From Ectocarpus siliculosus (taxonomy: Eukaryota; Sar; Phaeophyceae; Ectocarpales; Ectocarpaceae): DNA of 64,000 nucleotides. The position numbers and the translations under genes are program-made. Of the stretch, positions 1 to 13,400 are shown piece by piece (the stretch's first letter is position 1; the number at the start of each line of letters is the position of its first letter). The stretch covers positions 3,898,457 to 3,962,456 of the forward strand of contig FN649751.1 of the NCBI GenBank assembly GCA_000310025.1, given 5' to 3'. The notes below the pieces were generated by a model. The model saw nothing but the letters and a program-made list of their open reading frames with translations, had not been told where the DNA came from and searched no databases.

Positions 1-201
1 GTGGAGGCCCGGAAAAGACATTTTCCCCCCCCACCCCGCCTCCCCCCGGGGAGCACGTTTTTGGGGGGCCCCCCTTTTTTTCCCTGGGGGGCGTCCCTTG
101 GGCCCGGGGGATTCCAAAAGTTGGTCCCCAAAGCCACCCCGCCTTGATTTTGGGGGGACCCTTCAAGGGGTTGAAACCCCGGGGAATTTTCCCCCTTCCA
201 T

Positions 202-233
<32 letters not shown>

Positions 234-240
234 GTGCTTG
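1..240. other. Low-complexity G/C homopolymer stretch
   Basis: The first 240 bases are dominated by short runs of C and G, ending in a run of about 30 G at roughly 202-231. Composition is quite unlike the rest of the window. No open frame or gene can be read. This looks like a low-quality read or contig end rather than biology, and it lies where the 3' part of the FBPase gene should be. Confidence 0.6.
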
Positions 241-588
241 CGAACGGAAATGTTGATGACAGGTAGAAACTGCTGTACAGTCAGAGGAAGTATTGGCGTA
301 TTGGCTGGCAGATCGTCATCATTGGCGACAAGTATTTAAATGTGTGCCGTTGAAAAAAAAAACAAGTTTTTGTTTCCCGGGTGAGGTGTGTGTGTAATAC
401 GTGCAGGGCAGTGGTAGCCTCCTTTTCGACATTGACTTCGTCTGGGGCGCTAACCATCTCGACGTGCCCCGCCGCTAACGCGCTCCATGCTCACATTTCG
501 CACCTCCCGCTACGCACCCCTCGCAACCGGCCCAAACCGCACTCAACCCGTATCCCTTACTGTTGCGCCCCGAAACAATCTCGCTCAC

Positions 589-1944
589 CCGTGCTTCTCG
601 TCTCCCACCACCGCGGCGCACATCCGGGGGGTCTCCTCCTCCTCGCTGGCGACGCACGACATGCCGCCCGGCTGGCAGAAGCCCGTCAGGAAGATGCTGT
701 TGGACAGCACGTCCAGCTCTTTCTGGACCTCCCCCTGGACGTTCACCGACTCCGACTCCGAACCGGCACCGGCTGCGCCGCCGCCGCCGCCGTCTTGGTG
801 GAGGCCGGCCATGCCTTCGATCTGAGCGCGTCGAACGAGACGGGACACGGCGGTGCAAGTCTTTCCGACGGACTTCATTATGGGAACCATGGCCTCCATG
901 TCGGGGCTCCGGCTGCGAGTCTCCACCATGAACGTTCCGAGCGTCGTTCTAGGGACCGGTCTCTGCCGTCGCTGCTCCTCCTGCAGTCGCCGCCGCCGCC
1001 GCCGCAGTTCTTCTTCCATGGTTTCGTTCTCGACTCCACTGTCTTCGCCAGCTCCCTCTGGCGGTGGTGCTGCTGTGTCGTCAGCCTCCTTTCGGAAGGC
1101 GTTATCGTCGTCGAAGCCGAGGAGCGTGCGGGTAACACCCTGGCCATCCGGAGCAAGAGTGAAGAGAGACAAAAGAGAAGAGGAAATCAGAGAGAGACAG
1201 AGAGATAGAGAGAGAAGGGGATTAATACGCCGCACCTTTCTCCCCAATGTCCAGGACACACAAGACGGCGAAGCACCAACGCGTCTGGTTTGGGTGGTGT
1301 ACGTGGCGTGTGGTACGGCTCAACGGCATACCACGGGTGGATGTGGCGACGGCCTGACCGCAGTCATGGTGTCGACGGGGCCGGTCTCGCCCTGTGGCGT
1401 GCGTGTCTTGTTCTATTATACCATGTGGTGCGACTCACATCCCCGCTGAGGACAAAAGTGTGCTCTATATCCAACATTTTCTTGAATTCGTTCTCATTCA
1501 CTCTAACACCGGCATTCGGTGCCGTACAATTTGACGCATCAGCCGGTGTCACACAGGGAAGAACAACACAGGAACGTGTTTCTCTACGTCCCGCCTTCCC
1601 CCCGGCGGTGCTTGCCTTGCCTTCCGTTGTTACGCGAGAGTGCTAACTTAAACTACTGCTGTCGGGAAGCTTTACTAGACTAGACTGCTGTATTGAGAAG
1701 GGCGCAGACTAATTTGGTAAGCCACCTTCTGCTCCTCCTTGAAGGCCGCCCACACAGCCGGCCCAATCAACAGCCCACGACGTCGTCTTCGACGTTTTCG
1801 GTTGCTGCTGCTACCCTTGCCGTCGGTCGAGGAGGAGGTGGCCGGCGGAGATGTTGGCGCGGCCTTGCCGGTGGCCGAATTAATTGGAGAAGAGTTGCCG
1901 CCGGGCGTCTTGCCATGGTGGAGGTGGTGTCCGTGGGCTGTCAT
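589..1944 (-). CDS. Fructose-1,6-bisphosphatase, 5' part only
   Basis: This is a partial class I fructose-1,6-bisphosphatase, which hydrolyses fructose-1,6-bisphosphate to fructose-6-phosphate in gluconeogenesis or the Calvin cycle. The well-supported exon is 1139-589. It reads TLGTFMVE, then a helix region (KSVGKTCTAVSRLVRRAQI), then VQKELDVLSNSIFL and VASEEEE, which match the FBPase N-terminal core (the KKLDVLSN and SEE segments) in order. It ends at a good GTGAGC donor at 588. The exon carrying the DPLDGSS metal/substrate motif should lie below 588 but cannot be found. A first exon at 1944-1726 (ATG at 1944, AAG|GTGGCT donor) is in matching phase 0. It would add a Ser/Arg-rich leader, but it is a guess. 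The leucine/serine-rich stretch just upstream of 1139 is intron pyrimidine tract, not a signal peptide. The E/R-rich insert before TLGTF is unusual for the family. Confidence 0.72.
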
Positions 1945-3757
1945 GGTTGTGCTGCTGCTGCTGCTGCGGTACAAAGGAACAGAAGAGAGGACGGTGGAGG
2001 ATTTTTGTGTGCGCTATGCATACGTACATACCTGATGAAGGAGGAAAATCATAGCAGCAGCGTCAAAACAGCGAAGTGCATTCACATACACGATGCAGAA
2101 ATACGGCGGTTGTGCTGTAAAAGGAAAACCTGTTTGGCTGGGTGACACACCTGCTTCGGGTGTTGAAACACCTCACACCCCACAGATTTGAGGATAAACC
2201 GCGCAAACCGGTCGACCAATGAAAAGGAAGCGAATCCCGATTACTTCGCAAAGTGTAGGTTGATCTGCTTACAACAAGTCTCGGACTCGTTTGGTACAGT
2301 ATATATTCATCGCGCAATGTATTGTAACAACCCGGAGAGGGGACGTGGGCGGCCTTGCTGTTCTTACCCCACCACTAACGATGCATTTCGTCCTCCATCT
2401 TCCCTTCTCTATCTGGTCGCCAATAGGCATAGAGCCACACGGCGGTAGAGTGATTCAAGGACGACAGGGAGAAACGGAGGACGATCGTATGATTGTTTGC
2501 GTTTCTGCCGAATGTATCTTGTCTAAAGAATCACGTCACTGCAGCGAGCAGTCAGTCGGTTTGGCCACTGGGTCGCTTGCCATCAGTATGCAGGCGACCG
2601 CATCAGTGTGAATGTCTACCTGGTGACCACAGCAGGTGATGAGGCAGCTGGGCAAGGTTGTTACTGTTCAAACGAAACACTTGCGGGCAAAATCTTTTGC
2701 CATGTCAATGGCATAAAAGAAATGGCAACAGAGGCAGCGGCTCAAACTTTACGAGACAGCCGTCCTGTGGAGTCTCTTGGGTGCAAGGCATATCAAGACA
2801 CCTAGGCGCCGGGGAGATAGCCAAGTTGCTGAAGCATGCTGGACACAACGTACGTGCACAACGCACTCGTACGTTCGCTCAACAACAGCAAGGACTGTTT
2901 ACCGCGTACCCTGCACTGCAGTCCTGCAGTAGACCACAACCTCCACGCTCACTCATGCATCAACATCGTACCAGGTGCAGCAGCAATGCAGCAAGCTACA
3001 CCTTGTACAACCACGACAACAAGACAGCAGCGACAGTACATAACAGCATGTGCGGCCCTTACCGTTGACTGTTGAAGGGGCAACTGCTACTTGAAGGCGG
3101 TGAATGGACAACGAACGCCCGGGCGGTACTCAAGGCGGCCACCACCAACACCACGAAGAAGTTTGGTGCTGATTGAGCACGTGGCATCCTGGTCGATGAT
3201 GCTGTCTCTCTCGACGTCTCGAGGTTGTGCGAGGGCTCCAGAGGCCAGAGTCACGCAATAGCACCAGACATCCCGCACCAGCGCCAGAAACAGACAGAGC
3301 TGTGGGGGGCCGGCGACCAGCGGGATCCCATGGGGGGTGTATATATATATATATATATTTTTTTTTTCTTAATATGACACAACGAAACCATCTCTATCAT
3401 AGAAAAGAGTCTGAGACATATATTTCTGCCGCGGGGGTAATCATGTAGTATTAATTGATCGTGATCTTCTTGAGCCTGCTGTGAGATACTAAAGATCGTA
3501 TGTACCATCAATGGATCCTACAGAAGAATCCTGTACCTTAGATATTGTGTCGTGTGCCGAGCGGACGTCGGTGCGATACTTTGAAACCACACCAAACAAC
3601 AAACTGCTGCTTGTTGCAAGGAAGTCATGTCATTGTTATGTTCGATACCAAACAAAGCCGAGACTTGGGTTCTTCGCGACGTGCATTTTTCCATGTCGCA
3701 GAAACAAAGTCGGCGCCAACATTGGTCGATCCACGCCCCGCGGCCGTTTGTGCTCTC
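1945..3757. other. Intergenic region between FBPase and BBS9
   Basis: No convincing exon is seen on either strand. A short (AT)n tract followed by a T-run lies at about 3340-3367. The stretch just below 3758 must contain the BBS9 3' UTR. Several open frames of 60-130 codons occur, but none resembles a protein family or shows consistent splice sites. Confidence 0.5.
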
Positions 3758-6700
3758 CTATTTGTAGCCGCGCTCTGGTGCTCCTCGCGACGGCGGCGAA
3801 GCACCCCGCCGGGGTGACGACGCCAACAAAACAGGCGTCTGGCTATCAGGTGCCGACGACGATCTAGGGCTCGAAGGACGTGACGAGGAGGGTAGAACAA
3901 CGAGTCGGGCTCCCTTGTTCAATCGGTCGAACACGATCGATAGGTGCTTCTTGAGCTTCACCGTATCCGCTGGCATTGAGAGAGGCGGCGTCTGCCCTGC
4001 CGATGGCGGGGCAGCATCCTTCGCAACTTTGGCGAGGGAGGTTCGCAGGAGGTGCGTTACCGCTGCGTGGACGCTCTCTTCCCAGCCCTGCTGTCCAATG
4101 GATCCGAAAGACACATACACAGATTGATTACAGTGCGCGTGTTGTTATACTAAAGACACATGAAAGGAAGGGGTGAGGGCGTTTTGCAGAGATAGGTGAT
4201 GGCCATTATTACAATGGTACGCTACTTGCTGTTGTTAGTAGTGAAACAGGGCTGGTATCTACATCGTATGTGGTGACCGATTTTCTTGTCGATCGAGTCG
4301 GGAGAAAACTACTGTAATACGGTGGGGAGCAGAGCGGAGGTCGTAGGAAGCAATGGAAGCGTTCGGATCTTTACGAAATCGCCACGGTTATACCGACAAA
4401 CACAAGTAGAGCATCAACAGCGCCCACTCGAGGACGCCCTGCTGACGTGTACAATTGCACATGGATCTATGTATGTATGTAGACAAGCGCACCCTGGTCC
4501 ACATATACGTACCTGTTCTTCTGTGTTGGTCACGTCGGGGTAAAGGTGCGCCAGTAGGAGCGTATGGTCTTTGCACGGTAGTTGAAACCGGTGCTGTGCG
4601 AGGAGTGCCACCAGCCTCACCGCACACCCAAGTCTTGCGGCGCTGACCGCCAGTCGATCCTGCGCTCTCTCCACGCCATCGCAGAGCTCGACCAGACGCT
4701 GGTAGGTCTCCTCCGACACGACGTCCAGGCTGTCGAGCGGAGCGGGGTTCCGATCCTTGAATCGCGAAAGAAGGCGCTTTTCTACCACCCTGTACTGGTG
4801 GGCGGCGCAATTCAGGCTCTCCGAAGCGTCCTGGAGGTCTCTTCTACGATCGTAGTGCTCGTCGATTATGGCGTAGAACTCTTGCAGGGGAAGGGCATCC
4901 GAGTACTCGATTCGGAGACGGGACGGATCTGCTCCGGAATGAGCGCGGTGTACGTAGATGTGGGCATGGGGTGCCAGCTTAAGGCGGTTTGCTGCGATCA
5001 GTGTGAAATGACGGCAAGCATCCGACATCAAGTTTGATTATCCCTACATGTGGAAAGCAGGGTATATAGGTATCTTCCTACACAGTGGTAGGGAACGCAC
5101 ATACAACCGTAGATCCGAGACCCAACGAACTAGGTTCCTGGGGTCTGAAGATGTTTACAAAGAAAAGACCCTCCGTCTGCTGTGACCAGGCGGAGGGTGG
5201 AAGCTGGCGCTGAGGCTCACTCTCACCTTTCAACCTAGCAAGGCCGACTAACGTCAGCCACGCTTGGCAATTCCTCGCCACATTGCAACAAGAGCGAAAT
5301 TACCTCCGCTGGTGTACGGGTATTCACCACTTCAGGGACCTTTACGTAACAGAGTGAGGGTATTCTCATACAGGCGAGATGTGCGTTTTGCCCTACACTG
5401 TGTTCGTTGATAGAGAGAGAGGCTGGCTCTTAGCGAAGAAGCAGATAATCGAACGTTGTTTCTCGGTACGTTTGGGGGGGTGATATGGACCCCGAGAGCC
5501 CCTCCCACCACCACCACCTCGATCGCTATCGTACAAGACAGGGGGTGACCGACAACAAGAACCAGGAAGAGGATACGGCCGGCGCTTCTTGTTGAGCACG
5601 GACCAACACGCAAACGAGTCCCCAAATGCCGAAGGTGCCTGTCTCTAGTCGGAGTAGGAGCTGTAGAATGTTTCAAGAGCGACGATGCGCGGTCACCAGC
5701 AGATAGGAAAAACAGGCTGCCCCATATCATTTTCTCACCCGTATGCGGGCCTGTTTTGCCCTCGTCTGCCGCTGGGCGTTCTTCGCCGCCTCGATTTCGA
5801 CCCCCGGCAGGGTCGCCGAAGTACTCCCTGAGCCTCCTCACCACCTCTGTCGCCATCACGCAGACGGCTGGCAGGGACTCGCTCTGTACCCGATACCTTC
5901 CAGAGTTCTTCGAAACCGTCACGCTTACGTCCTGGCCTCCTCCCTCGGCGCCGGCGCCGACGGCCCAGTAGCGCAGAGAGAACGCCGTGCTCTCCTTGCC
6001 AATGCTACAGGGAACCAATGCCTCCCCGCCGCTGTCTCCGAAACTCGCCGCCGGAGTTCCCCCCCCAGCTCCATTCGATTTCGAGTCTTCCAGAGAATTC
6101 GCACCGCGATTGGTCGGAGGTGACGGTGAAGCACCATCGCCAACGTCGCCTCTTGGCGGCGACGAAGTTGCCATGTCCTCGAACAAAGTGCTAAGCGGCA
6201 CGGCTGGCCGAGTGGTGCTGAACGTGAACTTGTGTGCGTTGCCGTCGCCTTTCCTGGGGACCGGTTCCACCACCTCCCCGGCCAAGGCGAGCGGGAGCAG
6301 CAGAGCGCACCGCGCCGACATCGGTTCGCACCGCCCGTCCCCGCCCGTCCCCTGTCTGGTGTACACCACCGACGCCTCTCCGGCCAGAGTCGACGGTAAC
6401 CGCTGCGTCCCTCGCTCCGCGCTCAGAACTACTGCTACCACGATGGGCTCGTTCCCGCTACCTCCCCCCCCCCCTCCTCCTCCTCTTCCGGCATCTCTGC
6501 TTCCGCCCCCGTTGCTTCCCCAGACCGGAGGCAGCAGGACCGACGATGGTTCTGCAGAGAACCCCGGTGGTGGGACGATATTCAGCGTGGCATCTCGGAC
6601 CTCGCCGGGACCCGAATACGTTACCACGAAGTTCACAGTCACCGAGACGACGCCAGCCTGATGCCGCTTCTCCTGGCGCCCCTCCGCGGCGGCCACCGAC

Positions 6701-9700
6701 AAAGGCGGCAAGGACCGCAAAGATCCGTCGTAGGAGCCCCGTCGGGCGTCTTCGTCGTACAAGCCCCCCGCCGCCCTTCCATCACCGTCCCGCCGGCTCT
6801 GCTGCTGCTGCTGTCCTTGTCTTCTCGCGTCGTCTAGAAACCGCGGCACCTGCGCGTGGAGGGTTAGCTTGCCCGCTGGTGGCCGCGCCGAGTCGGTCTG
6901 ACTCCGCCTGATGATCTGCGGAGAACACGACACGCGGAATCGAATGGCGAAGCGGATGAAAGGGTGTCGCAGAACGAACTGGTGTGAAAGGTAGACGTTG
7001 CCTCACGGGCCTCGACACGGCGTGGTTGCCGAAAAATGACCCACCCAGCCCGCGGTCTGCGTCTGCGCCGAAGATCCCCCCCTCGTCAAGTTTAGCATGG
7101 CACCCACCTGCAGCAGCTTCCGGTGCTCCTGATTTATCTGGTCGTAGTCAATGTCCTTCCTCTCGGCAGCCACTACGGCCGACGTGGGAGGGTCAGTCCC
7201 CTGATAGCAAGCGCTCAGGACCCCGGTATCGTCTAGGCTGCACACGATGCCGGGCACGGCGCCAAACTTAGCCACGGTGAGCGCCACGGGGGCACGTCTC
7301 ACCGTCGCCTGCCACACTAGCTGCAGGTCCTACAAACGGCAAGCAAACCGCCGTGAAGAAGCGGAACAGAGGAAAGACAAGACGGCGCGTCACAATACGG
7401 CGGGCTTCTGCTTCGCTGGGTATAGACCGACGATGTGCCGCATGGGGGGATCAGCAAGGCGGTGTAGCTGTTGCACCGGTAGAGTACACAGGTGAACTCA
7501 GGGATATCGTTTCCTTGGAATCGACCTAGAATATATTGCAGAATTGTAACGTTGCAGTTGTTACGTTCGCCCCGCCGTTACATGACCCACCCTCTCTACG
7601 GCCCGTTCGAAGGCCGTAAACTGAGTGCTGCGCGGCATGAGTTCAGTGTTCTTGCACACGACGCCGCCGCTCTGTCGCTCAACTCACTTTGTACACCATC
7701 AGCTGGTCAGTATCTGCGGCGATGACGAGGTTCTCCTCTTCGACGACGGTGGCAAACCCCTCGTCGATCCCCCTCACCGTCGTGCCCGTCAGCCCCGCGC
7801 CCTCCTCTCCGGGGCCGGCAACGACCACGTACTTGCACGCGCACGCCGGCTGGTAACCGAGAACCTTCTGCAGCCGCACGGTTCCCTGCTCGCGCAGCGT
7901 GAAGAGGGTGCGTTCGCCCACGACGACGATATCGACGCACCCGGGTCCCAGCGAGCGGCTAAACTTGGCGACGAACACGTCCAGGACGGCTTCTCCCAGC
8001 TGGCAAGACCAGTACGCCTGCAGCCCGCGGGCAGCGGAGATGCCTTCACTTCTCCCTTTCTCTCGGTCCTCCTGGCTGGCGGCTAGCGCCTGCGTGTTCG
8101 CAAGTTCGATATTCAATTGTAGTAGGAAGTATGTGTGTGAGGATTGACAAGCGCAGCTCCTTTTTTCGATGATGGACTGGAAGGATATCAAGGATGCGTC
8201 AGAGAACACTGGAGAGCGAGAGAGATTCGATCGGCGGCAACGTACATGGCCGAACGCACGCGGCGCAAAAACGCCAGCTGCTGGGATGTCAACCAGAGCA
8301 AATAGACCAAATGACACCTGTTGCTCTGGATGAAGAGCAGCCGCCAACTGCTGGTGTCTCACAGCTGTTTTTGTTGGTTGGTTGACTTTCGTGTCCACTA
8401 CCAGTCAATGTCCACCCCATTACTTTCCACCATACCCCTAGCTCGCAAAACCTAGTCAAGGACCTGTACACGAAACCCGTGCATTTACCTGATACTTGTA
8501 GCAGTCAACACCCATCTCGCTGTTGCCGACCACAAACGCGTCGATTTTGGCCACGTAGCACAACGGTCCAGGGACCAATATGCCATTCAATCGCCGTGTG
8601 AAGGCGTGCGCGTCCTGTTCAAAGATCTTTACAGAACGCGAGAGGCGGATAGGATTCTATGAAGACGCGGCGCGGGTAGAGGTGGTCTACCCCAGAGGAA
8701 CACAGAGGCTACGGAACCGTGGAGCAGAGAAGATGAGACTATGGAAGAAAAAGTGTTGAGATATATGGTACACGCTTACGGTACTCGTGGGGTTATTTCT
8801 TCGCTACTGTGTTCATCCCGCGAGTCGTGCGCAACAGGTGCACATCAGCTATTAGAAGCGACATGTATCAACTGCGAAACATGCAAGGATATGCACATAG
8901 CTCGTGTTTTGGCCAGCAGCGTCATTTTTAGGGTTTCCACAACGGCAGGCTCAACTGACAAACCTTAGTATTAGCTTACGACACCAATATTGTGCCGGCA
9001 ACATCTGCAAAACTATTCGTCTCAACAGAACCAACAGTCACCATACCTGCAGGCGACCATCCATACTCTGCACACACAGCAGATCCCGTGACACGCCCCC
9101 AAATCCTCCGTGCGTCATATTGCAGGAGGTGAAGTGCCCCCCTCCCTCGATCCCGAGCACGTGCTCATACGCCTTGACCAGGTCAAAGTAGCTCGCCTTT
9201 GCTCCGGTCCCGCCCACGGCTTCCACGGAATAAACCCCGAGCTTTCGAGGGTGAAGCACCGCGATAGCGTTGATTTGCGGAGCAGAGCTGACACCCCCAG
9301 ATTCCGCATTGACAAGGCACCGTGTACATCCGCGTTAACGATTTTGTATGTGCACTTGCAGACACACTTGCATGCTATGCTGCTTGAGTGACGGAAGCAG
9401 AGCCCCGCGTAGTGTATGTGCACGTGTAGACACTTTTTTTGCATGCTACGCTACTTGAGTGGCGGAAGCAGAGGCGCAGTTTGTGATGCACACTACTCTC
9501 TAACCTCGCGTTTTCTGCCAATATGAACGCGAAGACCGATATGTACTTCCAGCAAAAGTCGAGTTTCGACGAGCGTAGTCGATAGACTACAATATTCGGG
9601 ACTTTGGTCCATTTACAGAAACATGGCGCGGACTGCTACAGCACACTCGCTGTGCGTAGAGTGCCTCCCACATAGTGTTAGCGAACCACACCTCCTCGCC

Positions 9701-9972
9701 GTCTGTCACTATGAAACTCACGGAATGAATCGCCCAACGGACACTTGGATTATCGGGGTGCCAAGATCTTGCTCCAACAGGAGGTCCTCGATGCGGAAGT
9801 CGGCCTGCACGGGGTGGTGCACCCTCAGCACTCCCTGAAAGCTTCCCGTCACAACCTTGACGCCGCCCATACTGTCGTTGTCAACATTACCCAGGGCCAT
9901 GGATCCTTTGTCGAACTCTTCTCCTTCCCCGAGCTTGGTTGACCACCATTCTCGGGCTCGAAACAGCGACAT
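3758..9972 (-). CDS. BBS9: BBSome subunit BBS9 (PTHB1)
   Basis: This is a BBSome subunit. The BBSome is the coat-like complex that moves membrane proteins in and out of cilia with intraflagellar transport. Exons on the minus strand are 9972-9722, 9287-9047, 8626-8489, 8089-7688, 7329-7108, 6915-5739, 4928-4513 and 4087-3758. All introns are GT-AG, phases close, and the total is 3177 nt (1058 residues; animal BBS9 is about 890). The start MSLFRAREWWSTKLG and following EEFDKG...NVDN are diagnostic of the BBS9 N terminus. The beta-propeller segments AVLHPRKLGVYSV, CNMTHGGFGG, IFEQDAHAF and VVGERTLFTL follow in order. Next come the ear-domain part (VTVNFVVTYSGPGEVRDA), SGRYRVQSE, PLQEFYAIIDEHYDRR, RLLSRFKDRNPAPLDSLD and a final GWEESVHAAVTHLLRTSLAK. 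Extra length comes mainly from Gly/Ser/Pro-rich inserts in the 1177-nt sixth exon. The start is fixed by family homology. The gene is divergent from RPS25. Confidence 0.96.
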
Positions 9973-10414
9973 CGCGCGCTATATGCGTGGGCTTTCGAAA
10001 CACGCCTTTCCTCTCTGACGGCGGGGTTGCCTCAACGGCGTCTCCGCAGGATACCACAAAAGTAGATCGCGGTTCGTCGCTGCTTCTTCGTTCCTCCACA
10101 CTACCTAAGCAGGGTGTGTGCCTTCGCCCAATCTTATGACATGATATGATGACGTGGGTGAAGCACAAGTGGGCTCGAAGAGAAGAGGTCTCCCTCGCGT
10201 CTACCTTGCAGCTTTGCAGCTCGTACGCTCGCACCCGCCGGAGGTCTTTCAAATCCTAAGAGATCTTCGGAGATCTGTTGGGGGCTCGATGGAGCGGATA
10301 TTGGGGGGGGGTCCCATTTCAGAGGGGTCATAGCCGCAGCGGTGCGGGTGGCTCCTGCGGCCTCGACGACGCACACCCCTTCCCCTTCGTCGGCAACGAC
10401 ACCACTCCGCAACC
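9973..10414. promoter_or_regulatory. Bidirectional promoter region BBS9 / RPS25
   Basis: 442 bases separate the start codons of BBS9 (minus) and RPS25 (plus), so both promoters and 5' UTRs must share this space. No TATA box at a convincing position is seen. A short palindrome-like AGATCTTCGGAGATCT occurs at about 10260-10276. The role is inferred from gene layout only. Confidence 0.5.
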
Positions 10415-13400
10415 ATGGTGAGTAGTGTAGACAGTGCTCGTGGAATGGCGTTTCAGCGCCTGTGTGCTCGCCGCATGGGCTGCTTGATTCGGATCATGAG
10501 CAGGAGAATGGGAGTGTGGCCCGAACCGGGTTGTTTGGTGTGCAACACACCCACGAGCAGCAGAGGGCACCGCAGCGAAGTCCAGTGTCAGCAAACCCAA
10601 AGCTAACCACGAGTTTTCACAGAGAGCTGCGGTCTGCTTTGTACTCTGTTATTCAGCTGTCGGGAGCTGGGATGCCGGGAAACTGCGAAGCGTGAGGACG
10701 GCGGTCGACTGATTTGCAAGGATGGCGCCGGTCTGAGCAGCGCCCTTTGCCCCACAAATATGTAACCCCACGGCCACTCACGCTCGAGCTTGTTGTCGCG
10801 TCCTGATGTCTACTTCAAAGACAAGAGAGTTGAAAGGCGTCGTTGATAACTCCGTTTGGTTGTCCGACCTGCAGAGTGTAATGGCACATGGCCGAGGTGA
10901 GGATTTGGTCTTTCTGCTGATGTTCCACACGTGAGGCATACTGCTGTACTCTCAGTCAAACATTGGGTTCAGCAATCTTAATCTTTCACCCACTTACAGG
11001 AGTCACCCAATGTACAGAGGAGGAGCGCGTCGACCGCGCCGGTGGTAGCGTGGGGCGTGTCGTGTGGGCTGCTGCCTGCTGCTGTATGAGCCTGTACACT
11101 CTCTTTACCGCGTTCTCACCCTCCACACGCCCCGCTACGCCCCCTGTCTCTCACTGTTGTTCACTGCTAATGTCTCACGAATCACCAGCCGCCGAAGACG
11201 CAGCAGAAGTCGAAGGAGCAGAAGATGGCGGCCGCCATGGCCGGCGGCAAGGGCCGCAAGAAGGTCAGTATGAAGCTGGACGGTTAACGTAGAAAGACAG
11301 AACAGATGCGGCGGCTTGGTTCCCACAATGCCCCTTTCTTACGATGCCTAGAAAATGTGGTGTTGGTGTGTAATTGGATAACGAGGATAGAGCTACGGTG
11401 CTTTTGTGTATATCCAGTGCTTCGGTTTTGTGTTCGCTGGCAGGGCTCTGGTATGGTTGAGGGCTGTATTGTAGCTTCAGTGATCCACAAAGTGTGGTAG
11501 TGTATGAGTGAGCCATGCGATACGCGGATGCTGGTATATCAGACATCTGCGTCGCGTGTCTACTGCAGCCAATGGCACCAGGCGTGCCACCGTGTCCAAA
11601 GCTCCAGCGAGCGGTGCACGTTGTACCGCAATGGTTTGCAGTGCTTGCAGTGTTCTTTCCCCTGGCGATAGCGCATCGGGGCATGTCATACAATCTCTCG
11701 GTGGAGTGCACGGCCATGCACGCCGTTTGCACGTACCCTTCTCTTGCTGTTACCAAGTCAAACTGTCGTATCGAAAGATAAATATTGTACTTGTACCATG
11801 TTGAGTGAGAGAGATCCGGGTTGGGCCAGTGTAACGGTGAGCGTGCCCTTCCTACACAGGTGGTTGGAAGAGCACATATAATTTTCAGGCACATCTGCAA
11901 GCCATAAAACACCAACGACACACCGGGTGTAGCATCCTCTGTTGCAGAAAGACAGCGGACACAAAATTCTCCACATTTCGCCAACATTTCGTAATTGGGC
12001 TTCCGTAGCAGCCATGGTCATGCCGCATAAAGACGACTCTAGTAGTGCTGCGCCTGTGCATATATACCCTTGAAGGTGAACTGCCTGGGGTACAAACCTG
12101 TCTGACTGGTGTTTACCCAATATTTTCTTCACACGGCCAGAACTTCGGTTACCCTCCCAAAGGTTTAACGGCGTGACGCTGAGGTTTAGTTTTTGAAACT
12201 GTGTTCTGGCTCGGCGCCCTCACCACTTGTTCCCCGTGAACTTCCCGCTACTGCTTTTTCATGTACCATTCGTTCGCGTCTCCCTTGCCAAGGCCCACGT
12301 GTTGCTGACATTAGCGTCTCTTTTTCCCTTTGGTGTGCTTGGATATCGTCGTGTTGCCGCTGTGTGTGTGTGTGTGTGTCCATGGGGTCGTTGTGACGAG
12401 AGCAGAAGTGGTCCAAGGGAAAGGTCAGGGAGAAGGTGGCCAACCAGGTCCTCTTCAACGAGGACACCTACACCCGTTGCCTGGCTGAGGTGCCCAAGGT
12501 GAGAGGGCTCCTCGTAAGGTCGTCTAGTTTCAGACAAAGTTGATACCGTATACATGCCCGCATTTGCGAGTCACGTTTCGGAGATCCGGACGCCGAGGGG
12601 AGAGCAACTCGTGCAAGAGGAGGGACGCGGTCGTGGAGACAACGCCACCGTTGACAACAGGCGAAAGAAGAAACTGGGCGCACCAAAAGGTCCATAGGGG
12701 AGACGCCCCGTATTCTACGTAGAACTAGAGACCATACCGACGCTCGGAGACCTCTGATGTCTCGGAGCAGGAGACAACGAGATACACACATGAAACAATA
12801 AAACGACTATTCCACCCTAGGGAACTCGGTTGCCCAACTGCATTGATGATACACCAAGGGCATCGACCGTTGGGTGGGGAATGCCATAAGGTGGGCAAGG
12901 CCCTTGGGTTGTCATCAATGCAGTTGGGCGGCCGAGTTTTCTCGCGTCGAAAAAGCCGTTTGTTTATTTTTTTGGTGTGTATCTCGTTGTCTCCTGCTCC
13001 GAGGCATCAGGTCCCGGAGGGTCGGTGTCGGTCTTGTTCTACATAGTGTACGGGGCCTCTCCCCTCTCGACCTCTCGGCGTGCCGAGCGTCCTCCTCTCC
13101 GCCTGAACCGCCTGTTTCCAGGGTTGGGATTGTGTCGTCTCTGGGACGACGTCCCTCCTCTGGGCGTCCGGATCTCCGAAACGTTGAGGGATTAGAAAAG
13201 CGGTCTACGAGTCGGGCTTTGGCCGTGGATGACCTGGCGTAGTTCGGCTCCCGGTGGCGGTCACATTTTTTTGTGTGGAGTCACGAAGCTTTGAAGGGTT
13301 GTCGGCACCCGGGGGTAGTTTTTGTTACGTGTGGGATGGTGTTGTCTTTTAAGAGTATGAGGAAACCGCTTTTGTCTAGGAAGGTCGACAGACCTGGGAG

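Noticed and set aside
1140-1259. Leucine/serine-rich N-terminal extension of the FBPase frame, resembling a signal peptide
   Set aside because: It is the translation of a CT-rich intron end; a CAG acceptor at 1142-1140 marks the exon start.
5743-6911. Plus-strand frames of 125-225 codons rich in Pro/Arg/Ser
   Set aside because: They lie antisense to the 1177-nt BBS9 exon, which has clear family homology.
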